13,166 bases of DNA from Candidatus Aquicultor primus (GCA_001767575.1 MELI01000046.1:1-13166), one strand, 5' to 3'. Numbered from the stretch's first letter, positions 1 through 8,023 are shown. Numbers and translations: made by a program. The notes: a model not told the origin generated them from the sequence alone.

Positions 1-162
1 CATATCTTGCATTGTAGTGAGAATGCGTGAAAGTAACAACAAGCGGGAGACGGTAATTATGCGCGGGCCGGCCAGACCGAATCCGGGAACTAAAGTCCGT
101 GCACGTGTAGGTGTTGGGGGTGTATGATTAGAACAGCGGGGAGGATTTCTGAAGGGGTGCGT

Positions 163-831
163 ATGAGTCTGAGCTTACGTCGAAGGCGAAACGCCGTATA
201 CTTATTGCTAGTGGTCATGGCGGTTGTGTCTCTAGTAGTGACAGGCTGCGATAGGTTACGTGTCGGGCAGGCCGGAAAAGAAGCGGCAACCGAGCAAGAC
301 AAGCTCAAGACAAGTGAAAGCGCCGAGCCCGGCGCGGAAGACACCGCGCGCATCAGGGATATCGAGCCGACAAAAGACACCGCCGATTTCTATAAGGCCG
401 TGAAGGGCGCGAACAAGGTCGTCATTATCGCGGGCGATATGGGAGATCCTCTCGAAGATCGGGAACAGGTGCCGCTTAATGCCTTCAACTCTCACGAGAT
501 AGAGTTCTGGCATATACTGGGCGCAATCACCTCGGCGATTGCCGGGAGCGAATCGCCTGAGCGGGAAAGCGATTACGTAATTCGCTGGTATGACAAGTAC
601 AAGAAACTGGGCGAGGCTAAAATCAACAAAGAATCGGGGCTCACAGAGCTTAGGTATATAGTTTCGTCGGATGGAAAGCTCGCACCGGAGGGTAACACAA
701 TATCCGGAAATGTCTTCATTCCAAAGAAAAAGCTTGCCATCATCAAAGATACTGCGGCAGCTCTTTTGAATCAGCGCGAAAAGGAACTCGAGAAGGCCAA
801 GAAAGGCGCCTTGCGAGGCGTAGAAATTTAG
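163..831 (+). CDS. Putative lipoprotein of unknown function
   Basis: This encodes about 222 residues and I do not recognise the family. The start at 163 is preferred because GAAGGGG lies six bases upstream and it gives a compact lipoprotein signal: four arginines (residues 6-9), a hydrophobic stretch (11-27) and lipobox VTGC with Cys29. An in-frame ATG at 124 would add 13 residues before the arginines. After the cysteine comes a charged low-complexity linker (about 35-70). A more ordered region follows (about 75-195) containing VVIIAGDMGD and an aromatic-rich FWHILGAI segment, and the C-terminus is a Lys/Glu-rich helix. The protein is probably anchored on the outer face of the membrane. It precedes uvrA on the same strand, but a predicted promoter lies between them, so co-function is not implied. 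No enzyme motif is visible. The reading frame and lipobox are clear; the function is unknown. Confidence 0.8.
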   Translation: MSLSLRRRRNAVYLLLVVMAVVSLVVTGCDRLRVGQAGKEAATEQDKLKTSESAEPGAEDTARIRDIEPTKDTADFYKAVKGANKVVIIAGDMGDPLEDREQVPLNAFNSHEIEFWHILGAITSAIAGSESPERESDYVIRWYDKYKKLGEAKINKESGLTELRYIVSSDGKLAPEGNTISGNVFIPKKKLAIIKDTAAALLNQREKELEKAKKGALRGVEI

Positions 832-894
832 AGCCGGGGGATTGAGGCGAGTCTTAAATAAGGTTTGCGGCCAGGTACTAGGACAACCAAGCGT

Positions 895-920
895 TTGAAC
901 GTTGCTAACCCTGGTATAAT
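895..920 (+). promoter_or_regulatory. Predicted promoter upstream of uvrA
   Basis: A perfect TATAAT at 915-920 is preceded by TGG (912-914), making an extended -10 box. A TTGAAC at 895-900 could act as a -35 box, but the spacer is only 14 bases, so recognition would depend mainly on the extended -10. The predicted transcript would start near 927 and carry a leader of about 120 bases before the uvrA ATG. The same TGGTATAATT string recurs at 5062-5071. Confidence 0.5.
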
Positions 921-978
921 TAGGATGGAAAGTGATATTAACCGGCTAGGAATGCGATAGGCAGAAGAGATTTTCGAT

Positions 979-996
979 AGCTGTCCACGGACAGCT
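979..996 (+). promoter_or_regulatory. Palindrome in the uvrA leader
   Basis: AGCTGTCC-AC-GGACAGCT is a perfect inverted repeat of 8-base arms around a 2-base centre. It lies between the predicted promoter and the uvrA start. As DNA it has the form of a dimeric repressor site; as RNA it would make a 7-bp stem with a CACG tetraloop, followed by TTTAA. It does not match the GAAC-N4-GTTC type of LexA box. Its role is inferred from position and symmetry only. Confidence 0.45.
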
Positions 997-1047
997 TTAA
1001 TCGTTGTGTTTCTAGGAGAAACAAGACAGTCTGGGACTGCGAGGATT

Positions 1048-3885
1048 ATGCAAGACGACAAGTTGATAATACGCGGAGCGCGCGAACATAACTTAAAGAA
1101 CATTAGTCTGGAACTACCCCGAAACAAACTGATCGTCATGACCGGCCTGAGCGGGTCGGGCAAGTCGTCACTGGCAATCGATACCATCTATGCCGAAGGA
1201 CAGCGACGTTACGTCGAATCGCTCTCATCCTATGCGCGCCAGTTTCTCGGGCAGATGGACAAGCCCGATGTCGACCACATCGACGGCCTCTCGCCCGCTA
1301 TCTGCATAGACCAGAAATCGACCTCGAAAAACCCGCGCTCGACGGTGGGGACCATCACCGAGGTCTATGATTACTTGCGCCTGCTCTATGCGCGAATCGG
1401 CGTCCCGCACTGTCCGGATTGCGGCAAAGAAATAGCCCAGCAGACTTCACAGCAAATCGTCGAGCAAGTTTTGAGGCTGGAGTCGGGAACCAAGTTTCAG
1501 GTGCTCGCACCGGTCGTTCGCGGCCGCAAGGGCGAGTACCGCGAACTTCTGGAGCGCTTAAGAAAGGACGGGTTCGCCCGTGTTCAGATAGACGGCAAAA
1601 TCTTCGGCCTGGATGAAGATATCAAGCTCGACAAGAACGAGCGGCACGATGTCGATGTCGTCGTCGACCGGCTGGTGATGAAAGAGGGTATTGAGCGCAG
1701 GCTCGCCGATTCGGTAGAGACGGCCTTAAGCCTTTCCGACGGTATCATATCTGTCGACATCGCCGATGGCGAAAGACAAGACTTTAGCACGTTTTTTGCT
1801 TGTATCGATTGTGGAATAAGTTTCGAAGACCTTGAGCCGAGGATGTTTTCGTTCAACAACCCTTACGGTGCTTGCCGTGAGTGCTCGGGGCTCGGCACCA
1901 GGATGGTCGTGGACCCGGAACTCGTCGTCCCGGACGCGAGCTTAAGCATAAACGAAGGGGCTATTCACCCCTATTTTTATACGCGAATCGACTTTTATCC
2001 AAAGATAATCAAGGCGGTTTGCGAGGAGTACGACATCGACATGGACACGCCGTGGATAGACCTCCCCGAGGACGCTCACCGGATTCTACTGCTCGGTACC
2101 GATAGGCCTATCCACGTAAAGTATCGTACTCTTACGGGGCGAAGCCGCAGCTACAACTCGAAGTTCGACGGCGCCATCCAAAACCTGGCCCGCCGCTATC
2201 GCGACACCGAGAGCGATTATGTGCGTGAGCAGATTGCGCAGTATATGACGATGCGGTCGTGTCCGGTTTGTGACGGGGCAAGGCTAAAACCGGAGAGTCT
2301 CGCGGTGACGGTGGGCGGTAAAAACATCCACCAGTTCAGCGAGATGTCGTCTAAGGCCTCGCACGAATTCATAACCAATCTCACACTGACCGAGCGCGAG
2401 CAGATGATCGGGCATCGAATCCTGAAAGAAGTCCGCGAGCGCCTGCGGTTTCTAATCGATGTCGGGCTCGACTACCTGACGATAAACCGCACGGCGGGGA
2501 CGCTCTCCGGCGGGGAGGCGCAGCGCATCCGCCTGGCTACCCAGATAGGCTCGGGTCTGGTCGGAGTGCTCTATGTGCTCGATGAGCCGAGTATCGGCCT
2601 CCACCAGCGGGACAACAAGCGCCTCATCCAGACTCTTAAGCGCTTGCGCGACCTCGGCAATACACTCATCGTCGTCGAGCACGACGAGGAAACGATGCAC
2701 GAGGCCGATCATATCGTCGACATCGGGCCTTTCGCAGGTGAGCACGGCGGCCATATCGTGGCAAGCGGGACATTCGATGATATTTTGGCGGCACCCGATT
2801 CCATTACGGGCCAGTTTTTGAGCGGCCGGCGTAAAATCGAGACGCCAAAGGAACGCAGGGTGCCCGGCGATGCATGGCTCAGCATCAGGGGTGCCGCTGA
2901 GCACAATTTGAAAAACATCGATGTCGACTTCCCTCTCGGCCTACTCACCTGCGTAACCGGTGTTTCGGGGAGCGGAAAAAGCACGCTCGTCACCGACATC
3001 TTGTCTAAGGTGCTGGCGCGCAAGCTATATCGCTCGCGGGATCTCCCCGGAAAACACGAAACGGTCGGAGGGCTGGAGCACATCGACAAGGCAATCGAAA
3101 TCGACCAGTCACCCATCGGGCGTACGCCTCGCTCGAATGCGGCGACCTACGTAAAGGTCTTCGACGATATCAGGAAACTCTTCAGCCAGGTGCCCGAGGC
3201 GCAGGTGAGGGGCTACAAGCCGGGGCGTTTCAGTTTCAACGTCAAAGGCGGGCGTTGCGAGGCCTGTAGCGGCGACGGTACTATTAAGATAGAGATGCAC
3301 TTCCTGCCGGACATCTATATTCCGTGCGAGGTCTGCAAGGGCTCTCGTTTCAATAAAGAGACGCTTGAGGTCAAATATAAAGGTAAGAGTATAGCGAATG
3401 TTTTAAACATGTCGATTGAGGACGCACTTGGTTTCTTCGAGAACATACCGAAGATTCGCCGCAAGCTACAGACGCTCTTCGACGTCGGTCTCGGCTATAT
3501 CAAGCTCGGACAGCCGGCGCCGACGCTCTCCGGAGGGGAAGCGCAGCGGGTAAAGCTCGCGGCCGAGCTTTGCAAGATAGCGACCGGCAGGACGTTCTAT
3601 ATTCTAGACGAACCCACAACCGGCCTGCACTTCGCCGATATCGAGAAGCTGCTCGAGGTTTTGGGACGCCTCGTAGCCCAGGGCAACAGCGTTCTAGTCA
3701 TCGAGCACAATCTTGATGTCATAAAGACGGCTGATTGGATAATCGACCTCGGTCCCGACGGCGGGGAAGCGGGTGGATTTGTTATTGCCGCCGGCTCGCC
3801 CGAGGCTATAGCGTCAACCAAATCCTCGTATACCGGGCAGTTTCTGAAGAAGGCTCTGCGTGATAGCGGTGTGTTGGTAAGCTAA
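1048..3885 (+). CDS. uvrA: UvrABC excinuclease subunit A (UvrA)
   Basis: UvrA is the DNA-damage-recognition ATPase of nucleotide excision repair. It works as a dimer and loads UvrB onto lesions in the cytoplasm. From the ATG at 1048 the protein has 945 residues, the normal family length. Both ABC ATPase modules are complete: Walker [10 protein letters not shown] at 33-41 and GVSGSGKST at 638-646; signature LSGGEAQR at 486-493 and 827-834; and the LDEP Walker B at 511-514 and 853-856. Zinc-module cysteines sit at 252/255/276/279 and 737/740/760/763. The start at 1048 is chosen because [18 protein letters not shown] matches the usual UvrA N-terminus. The frame stays open back to a GTG at 1006, but that has no ribosome site. 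GAGG lies only three bases before the chosen ATG, which is tight. uvrB and uvrC are not in the window. Confidence 0.98.
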   Translation: MQDDKLIIRGAREHNLKNISLELPRNKLIVMTGLSGSGKSSLAIDTIYAEGQRRYVESLSSYARQFLGQMDKPDVDHIDGLSPAICIDQKSTSKNPRSTVGTITEVYDYLRLLYARIGVPHCPDCGKEIAQQTSQQIVEQVLRLESGTKFQVLAPVVRGRKGEYRELLERLRKDGFARVQIDGKIFGLDEDIKLDKNERHDVDVVVDRLVMKEGIERRLADSVETALSLSDGIISVDIADGERQDFSTFFACIDCGISFEDLEPRMFSFNNPYGACRECSGLGTRMVVDPELVVPDASLSINEGAIHPYFYTRIDFYPKIIKAVCEEYDIDMDTPWIDLPEDAHRILLLGTDRPIHVKYRTLTGRSRSYNSKFDGAIQNLARRYRDTESDYVREQIAQYMTMRSCPVCDGARLKPESLAVTVGGKNIHQFSEMSSKASHEFITNLTLTEREQMIGHRILKEVRERLRFLIDVGLDYLTINRTAGTLSGGEAQRIRLATQIGSGLVGVLYVLDEPSIGLHQRDNKRLIQTLKRLRDLGNTLIVVEHDEETMHEADHIVDIGPFAGEHGGHIVASGTFDDILAAPDSITGQFLSGRRKIETPKERRVPGDAWLSIRGAAEHNLKNIDVDFPLGLLTCVTGVSGSGKSTLVTDILSKVLARKLYRSRDLPGKHETVGGLEHIDKAIEIDQSPIGRTPRSNAATYVKVFDDIRKLFSQVPEAQVRGYKPGRFSFNVKGGRCEACSGDGTIKIEMHFLPDIYIPCEVCKGSRFNKETLEVKYKGKSIANVLNMSIEDALGFFENIPKIRRKLQTLFDVGLGYIKLGQPAPTLSGGEAQRVKLAAELCKIATGRTFYILDEPTTGLHFADIEKLLEVLGRLVAQGNSVLVIEHNLDVIKTADWIIDLGPDGGEAGGFVIAAGSPEAIASTKSSYTGQFLKKALRDSGVLVS

Positions 3886-3912
3886 CAGCCGATAGTGAAA
3901 ACCCTAGCACTC

Positions 3913-3934
3913 TAACACTTTAATGTGTTAAAAT
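3913..3934 (+). promoter_or_regulatory. Predicted hisG promoter with small inverted repeat
   Basis: TAACAC (3913-3918) and GTGTTA (3925-3930) form 6-base inverted arms around TTTAAT. The right arm runs into TGT-TAAAAT, an extended -10-like box at 3926-3934. No good -35 is seen. The repeat could be an operator for hisG or simply part of the AT-rich promoter. The hisG start follows 35 bases later with GGGAG at 3960-3964. Confidence 0.35.
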
Positions 3935-3969
3935 ATCTTAATTAAACCGATATCAGTACGGGAGCTAAA

Positions 3970-4842
3970 ATGTTAAGCATCGCGCTACCAAAAGGAAGTC
4001 TCGAAGAGCAGACCCTCAAGCTCTTCGCGCAAGCGGACCTCGAGATAAAGAAGAGTGCCAGGGGCTACAATCCGACCACAAACGACCCCCGAATCAGCAA
4101 GGTCAAGGTTTTGAGGCCGCAAGAAATCCCCACATATGTCGCCGAAGGTTATTTCGACCTCGGCATCGGCGGTCACGACTGGATAGTCGAAACGGGCGCG
4201 GATGTCATAGAAGTCGCCGATATGCCGTATGCTAAGACCGGCGCGGGCATAATGAAACTTGTCGTTGCGGTTCCTGAGGGCTCGCCTATCGAAAGGCCCG
4301 AAGACATCCCGGCGGGCAGTCGCGTCAGCACCGAACTCATGAATGTGACGCGAAAATATTTTAAGGATATCGGTGTCCCGGTCAAGTTGTCGTTTTCATA
4401 CGGGGCGACGGAAGCCAAGATACCCGAGCTCGTTGATGTAGTCGTAGACCTAACCGAGACGGGCGAGACGCTTCGCCGCAATCGCCTGAAGATCATAGGC
4501 ACCGTTCTTGAATCGACCACACGGCTGATGGTCAACAAAGCGTCGTGGGCCGACCCGCAAAAGAGGCGGGCAATCGAGGAGATAAAGACGCTTCTTCTGG
4601 GCGTCATTGAGGCCCGTGGCAAGGTTCTTATCAGTATGAACGTACCCAAGGCGCAGCTCGATATCATCGTCTCCGTGTTGCCGGCGCTCAAAAACCCGAC
4701 CGTTTCCCAGCTCTACAACTCCGACTACTTTGCGGTAGAGACGGTTGTAGAAAAAGCATGTGTCAACACGCTCATTCCTGAACTCAAGGCCGCCGGGGCC
4801 GAAGATATCATCGAACTCGTAATTTCTAAAATAGTGCGCTAG
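3970..4842 (+). CDS. hisG: ATP phosphoribosyltransferase, long form (HisG)
   Basis: HisG catalyses the first committed step of histidine synthesis, joining ATP and PRPP to give phosphoribosyl-ATP. At 290 residues this is the long form, which carries its own C-terminal regulatory domain and does not need HisZ. The N-terminus LSIALPKGSL, GIGGHDW (65-71), GATE (145-148) and the PRPP-binding segment DLTETGETLRRN (160-171) define the catalytic part. Residues from about 212 form the ACT-like HisG_C domain, including NPTVSQL and IPELKAAGAEDI, where histidine binds in the family. The ATG follows GGGAG with a five-base spacer. No other his gene is adjacent, so this is an orphan here; the rest of the pathway must lie elsewhere. 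It has a separate predicted promoter and is unlikely to be cotranscribed only with uvrA. Confidence 0.97.
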   Translation: MLSIALPKGSLEEQTLKLFAQADLEIKKSARGYNPTTNDPRISKVKVLRPQEIPTYVAEGYFDLGIGGHDWIVETGADVIEVADMPYAKTGAGIMKLVVAVPEGSPIERPEDIPAGSRVSTELMNVTRKYFKDIGVPVKLSFSYGATEAKIPELVDVVVDLTETGETLRRNRLKIIGTVLESTTRLMVNKASWADPQKRRAIEEIKTLLLGVIEARGKVLISMNVPKAQLDIIVSVLPALKNPTVSQLYNSDYFAVETVVEKACVNTLIPELKAAGAEDIIELVISKIVR

Positions 4843-4872
4843 TTGGTTGGTCGATAAACCGGCAAGTAGCTT

Positions 4873-4933
4873 GAGCAGACCGGTCATCAAGCCATTGCTT
4901 AGTTAGCAAGCAGGCCATGGCTCGGATCTGCTC
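4873..4933 (+). other. Predicted nested stem-loop downstream of hisG
   Basis: Three nested pairings can be drawn. The outer one joins 4873-4882 with 4923-4933 (10 bp, one bulged A). The middle one joins AGCCAT 4890-4895 with ATGGCT 4917-4922, and the apical one joins TGCT 4896-4899 with AGCA 4905-4908 around a five-base loop. The structure starts 31 bases after the hisG stop. It has no immediate U-run, so it is not a textbook terminator. It could be a 3' UTR fold, a processed small RNA or part of a regulatory leader. Nothing in it matches a riboswitch I know. Confidence 0.4.
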
Positions 4934-5011
4934 GTAGTATAAAATGTCGCTTTCTGTCTTTTTCAGCGGCTCGGTAGAGAAGCGTTTGCCGATTGTTAGG
5001 CCACAACCACC

Positions 5012-5052
5012 CGCTTTTTCTGCAAAAAGGCTCTAATAAATATGAAAAAGCG
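5012..5052 (+). repeat. 9-bp inverted repeat overlapping a promoter
   Basis: CGCTTTTTC at 5012-5020 is exactly complementary to GAAAAAGCG at 5044-5052, with 23 bases between. The right arm covers most of the predicted -35 box (5042-5047) of the downstream membrane-protein gene. A shorter pairing, CTTTTT/AAAAAG (5014-5019 with 5024-5029), competes with it. The position fits a two-site operator, but this is inference. Confidence 0.4.
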
Positions 5053-5070
5053 CTTGTATCGTGGTATAAT
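5042..5070 (+). promoter_or_regulatory. Predicted promoter of the membrane-protein gene
   Basis: TATAAT at 5065-5070 is preceded by TGG, an extended -10, and by ATGAAA at 5042-5047 as a -35-like box with a 17-base spacer. Transcription would start near 5077, only about six bases before the ATG at 5083. That leaves no room for a ribosome site, so the mRNA should be almost leaderless. Confidence 0.6.
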
Positions 5071-5082
5071 TGAAGACGAATT

Positions 5083-6417
5083 ATGTTTACAGAAATTGTA
5101 TTCGGGACCGGTACGCAGAATCTCATATTAGATATACTTGCTATCGTTATAAAGCTGGGCATCCTGCTTATCGCACTCATCTTTTTCCAGCGGCTATATG
5201 CAGAAATCTCAAAGAATTCAGCCGACGGTCATCCAGAAAAAACTATCTTGGTATTGAGGGCTACGTTAACGGCCTTTGCGTTCGCTGTTTTAGCTCTAAA
5301 CTGGCTTCCTTGGCTTTACGGGGCTACAGGTTCGCAGAATGCCTATGACCTCATCGCCGGTGAAGGGCAATACGCATTAGCCATACCCCTCGTCTTTATC
5401 CTCATGGTCATTGTCGCAGTTTGGCGACACAGCCCGAATTCTCCCACATCGGCGGCACCGTTGTTCGCTGCATATGCATTATCGATTGTCGCCATCGGCC
5501 TGCCGTCAGCAGCTTATGGGGATGCGTATGCCGTAGGACCGGCATGGTTGAGTCTGATCATCGCCGGAATAGCGATATTCCCGGCGATTCTTTATGCGGA
5601 AGGAATGCCGCATCCAACCAATCGGTTGCTTTATCGCTTCATAAATCTGGGCAAGGTTCGTTATGATGAAGCCGTTCACTATGCCGCGCAAAATCTTCAC
5701 ATCAGCTACAAGGGCTCCAATGTTCCTATAGGTTTTTCTGCTGCAGATGGCAAATACCAGGGGAAAATAGTGCAAATATTCGGCGCGGAGGGGAGCCTCT
5801 CCAACAATAAGATTGCGGGCATAATGACGGGCGCTGACTTCAAAGTCGATGATACGATAATCAACAGGCCCCATGCATGGCCTGAGGTTTATTTTAAAGC
5901 GCTTCGCCTCGAGTTGCCGCGTTGGTATGTGGAGCTGGCTGAGGACGAGAGCTGGGAGCCCGACTTAAAGCGCCTTGAAATCGAAATCGACGGGATTCAG
6001 ATAGAAGATGAATATGAGATAGCGTCGCCGAAAGAGAAGAAAGCGCTCGAGATAGTCGACAAGCTAAGAGAAGAGATAATCGATTTAGACGCGGAATTCA
6101 TCTTGCTGAACCAAGACGGCGTTTTTGTAGGCTATGATTTTTCGCGGATGCGCATGCCGGTAGAGTACCTCTTTGACAAAACAAAATTGCAGCTTAGTAT
6201 GGTCGAGCAAATCGGGAAAATATTGGCGCCGGCAAAAACGGACAAGAAGCGGCCCGCATCGCAAAAAGCGGACAAAGAGAAGATAACCAAGGCGAAAGAG
6301 GCAAAACCCAAACCAGCGCAAGATAAGACCGTCAAAAGCAAAGCCCGCAAGAAAGGGACGATAGCGCGTTCCGGCCAGACGGATTCCGCCTCCAACTCAG
6401 TACCAAACAGTGTTTAG
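5083..6417 (+). CDS. Five-helix membrane protein with Lys-rich tail, unknown
   Basis: The protein has 444 residues and I do not recognise the family. Hydrophobic segments at about 14-35, 55-78, 97-114, 125-145 and 153-171 suggest five membrane helices. A soluble region of about 200 residues follows (180-380) and contains a charged, helix-prone segment near 285-335. The tail (about 384-426) is rich in Lys, Ala and Pro, like linker-histone-type or nucleic-acid-binding tails, and ends in a Ser/Asn-rich stretch. An in-frame TGA at 5071 limits the start to a point just upstream, and the ATG at 5083 is the first standard start codon. No ribosome site precedes it, and a near-perfect promoter ends 12 bases upstream, pointing to leaderless translation. 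It sits alone between hisG and pabB with its own promoter. Topology and tail are visible; the function is unknown. Confidence 0.85.
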   Translation: MFTEIVFGTGTQNLILDILAIVIKLGILLIALIFFQRLYAEISKNSADGHPEKTILVLRATLTAFAFAVLALNWLPWLYGATGSQNAYDLIAGEGQYALAIPLVFILMVIVAVWRHSPNSPTSAAPLFAAYALSIVAIGLPSAAYGDAYAVGPAWLSLIIAGIAIFPAILYAEGMPHPTNRLLYRFINLGKVRYDEAVHYAAQNLHISYKGSNVPIGFSAADGKYQGKIVQIFGAEGSLSNNKIAGIMTGADFKVDDTIINRPHAWPEVYFKALRLELPRWYVELAEDESWEPDLKRLEIEIDGIQIEDEYEIASPKEKKALEIVDKLREEIIDLDAEFILLNQDGVFVGYDFSRMRMPVEYLFDKTKLQLSMVEQIGKILAPAKTDKKRPASQKADKEKITKAKEAKPKPAQDKTVKSKARKKGTIARSGQTDSASNSVPNSV

Positions 6418-6449
6418 GTGATTTGGTCTTAAGCGACTAGATAAATCAC
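6418..6449 (+). terminator. Possible stem-loop after the membrane-protein gene
   Basis: GTGATTT (6418-6424) and AAATCAC (6443-6449) form a 7-bp stem starting at the first base after the stop codon, with GTC/GAC able to pair inside. No U-run follows, and the next bases are TTGAAAAAA, so termination here is only a guess. It may be a simple 3'-end structure. Confidence 0.3.
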
Positions 6450-6479
6450 TTGAAAAAACAGGCCCGGTGCTGCTAATCT
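6450..6479 (+). promoter_or_regulatory. Predicted pabB promoter
   Basis: TTGAAA (6450-6455) and TAATCT (6474-6479) are separated by 18 bases, and TGC just before the second box makes an extended -10. The expected start near 6486 would give a leader of about 95 bases before pabB, containing the palindrome and hairpins listed next. Confidence 0.5.
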
Positions 6480-6490
6480 AGTGTCAATCG

Positions 6491-6502
6491 TCAACATGTT
6501 GA
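6491..6502 (+). promoter_or_regulatory. 12-bp perfect palindrome in the pabB leader
   Basis: TCAACATGTTGA is a perfect 12-base palindrome lying about five bases past the predicted transcription start. That is a common place for a repressor operator. It does not match the TrpR or TyrR boxes I know. It also contains a start codon followed by TTG ATT TAG, a three-codon frame that is probably chance. Confidence 0.35.
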
Positions 6503-6521
6503 TTTAGAATTTGGTATGTCA

Positions 6522-6564
6522 GCCTGTAAACAGGCATCCCGCCAAAGTGGATGCTTGTTTTTTT
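6522..6564 (+). terminator. Intrinsic terminator with competing hairpin before pabB
   Basis: Bases 6529-6539 pair with 6549-6559 in an 11-bp stem with one G-U pair and a nine-base loop, followed by a run of seven T (6558-6564). That is a textbook intrinsic terminator. It ends 17 bases before the pabB ATG. A second hairpin, GCCTG/CAGGC at 6522-6526 and 6531-6535 around TAAA, uses the same CAGGC and so cannot form at the same time. Together they look like an attenuator with terminator and anti-terminator states. No T-box sequence and no Trp- or aromatic-rich leader peptide is present. The simpler reading is the terminator of the upstream gene. Confidence 0.7.
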
Positions 6565-6580
6565 GTGTGGGTAGGGAGCC

Positions 6581-8023
6581 ATGATAAACACAGCAGGTAG
6601 TGTTCTTGTTGAGGAAATCAAGCATATAGAGCGACCTGATATCGCATTTTGCGGGCTGCTCCGTGACCGTATGCCGTTTTTGCTCGAAAGCGCGCTTCAG
6701 ATGGAGCGATACGGGCGCTACTCGATTCTCGGCAGCAATCCGGTCAGCTTCATCAAGTCCAAGAACGGCGTCACCGAGTATTCGGTCGGTGGTGCGGTGA
6801 ATATCAGCCGCTTAGATCCGTTGCACGTTATTGACGAACATATTAAGGAGTTCGGCTATGCCGACGATTCCGAACTCGCGCCGTTGCCTTTTACGGGCGG
6901 CGCGGTCGGCTATTTCGGGTACGACCTCAACAGGCAAATTGAGAGGCTTCCCGATATTGCCCTCGACGACCAAGGGATACCCGACGTTTGCCTTGGCTTC
7001 TACACCGAGGCTATAGTCATTGACCACAAAGACCGCCGAACTTACGCGATTTCATACCTTCCCCCTAACATGTCGTTCACGGTGCGGGATGCTTCGGTCA
7101 GGTTGAAGGGACTTATTGCAAAAGCGACATCCCGGAATCGTGTCCGGCTTGGCAGGCTGGATTATGACAGCAGAAACGGGCGAGCTGCGGAAAATCTTAG
7201 CGCGAACATGACGAAGGAACGTTACCGCGAGATTATCGAGCGTGCGCAGTCATATATTTCCGAGGGAGACATCTTTCAGGTGAACCTGGCCCAGCGGTTT
7301 CAAGCCGACTTAAGAGTCGAGCACTATCACCTTTACGAGCAGCTCAGAGTATGCAATCCGGCCCCATTCGCCGCGTTTTTGGGGTATCGGGATTTCTCGA
7401 TATTGAGCTCTTCACCGGAGCGGTTTATGCTGGTAGAAGATGGTTATGTCGAAACCAGGCCTATCAAGGGAACGAGGCCGCGCTTTACCGATGAGCAGGA
7501 GGATGCCCGGGCTGCCGATGAGCTTTCACAGAGCGAAAAAGATTCCGCCGAGCATGTGATGATAGTCGATGTCAAACGCAACGACCTGGGACGGGTGTGC
7601 GAGTTCGGCAGCGTTCAAGTCCCGGAGCTGATGGTCGTAGAGAGCTATAAGGCTGTCCACCACCTGGTTTCGACGATCGTAGGGCAGCTTCGGCCAGACG
7701 TTAGCGACTTGGATTTGGTGCGCGCCAGTTTTCCGGGCGGCTCTATCACCGGCGCACCGAAAATCAGGGCGATGGAGATAATAGAGGAACTCGAGCCCTG
7801 CAGGCGAAATATTTACACGGGAGCGATAGGGTATCTAAGCACAAACCACAAGATGGACACGAATATTGCCATCAGGACGATAGTCGCAATAGACGATAGG
7901 GCATACCTACACGTAGGCGGCGGTATTGTCGCAGATTCGAACGTGGAAGCCGAATACCGGGAGACGCTCGACAAGGGGCACGCTTTGTTCAATGCGCTCG
8001 GCGTACGCACCGGCGGCCAGTAA
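6581..8023 (+). CDS. pabB: Aminodeoxychorismate synthase component I (PabB)
   Basis: PabB converts chorismate and ammonia, supplied by the glutaminase PabA, into 4-amino-4-deoxychorismate in p-aminobenzoate and folate synthesis. The 480-residue protein belongs to the chorismate-binding family shared with TrpE. PIKGTRPR at 294-301 carries Lys296, the lysine typical of PabB where TrpE has alanine. GDIFQVNLAQRF (229-240), PGGSITGAPK (385-394) and GGGIVADS (446-453) complete the active-site motifs. LLES at 34-37 resembles the regulatory tryptophan-site motif of TrpE, so the N-terminal pocket may still bind an amino acid. The next gene is pabC, which supports the assignment. The start follows AGGGAG with a very short spacer. 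No pabA is in the window; a shared TrpG-type subunit encoded elsewhere is likely. Annotation as trpE would be the main alternative. Confidence 0.92.
   Translation: MINTAGSVLVEEIKHIERPDIAFCGLLRDRMPFLLESALQMERYGRYSILGSNPVSFIKSKNGVTEYSVGGAVNISRLDPLHVIDEHIKEFGYADDSELAPLPFTGGAVGYFGYDLNRQIERLPDIALDDQGIPDVCLGFYTEAIVIDHKDRRTYAISYLPPNMSFTVRDASVRLKGLIAKATSRNRVRLGRLDYDSRNGRAAENLSANMTKERYREIIERAQSYISEGDIFQVNLAQRFQADLRVEHYHLYEQLRVCNPAPFAAFLGYRDFSILSSSPERFMLVEDGYVETRPIKGTRPRFTDEQEDARAADELSQSEKDSAEHVMIVDVKRNDLGRVCEFGSVQVPELMVVESYKAVHHLVSTIVGQLRPDVSDLDLVRASFPGGSITGAPKIRAMEIIEELEPCRRNIYTGAIGYLSTNHKMDTNIAIRTIVAIDDRAYLHVGGGIVADSNVEAEYRETLDKGHALFNALGVRTGGQ

Noticed and set aside
2..127. Open frame of 41 codons ending in a TGA that overlaps the ATG at 124
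   Set aside because: It could be the 3' end of an upstream gene coupled by an ATGA overlap, but a frame this short stays open by chance often enough. The residues are not recognisable, and the start at 163 is better for the lipoprotein.
925..960. 11-codon frame (ATG at 925) just after the uvrA -10 box
   Set aside because: The start would lie almost at the transcription start. There is no ribosome site and no amino-acid pattern of a leader peptide.
4944..5036. 30-codon frame between hisG and the membrane-protein gene
   Set aside because: No ribosome site, odd composition, and it ends inside the inverted-repeat region; it is probably chance.
6516..6584. 22-codon frame spanning the pabB terminator and overlapping the pabB ATG
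   Set aside because: No ribosome site and no run of Trp or aromatic codons; the hairpins explain the sequence better.
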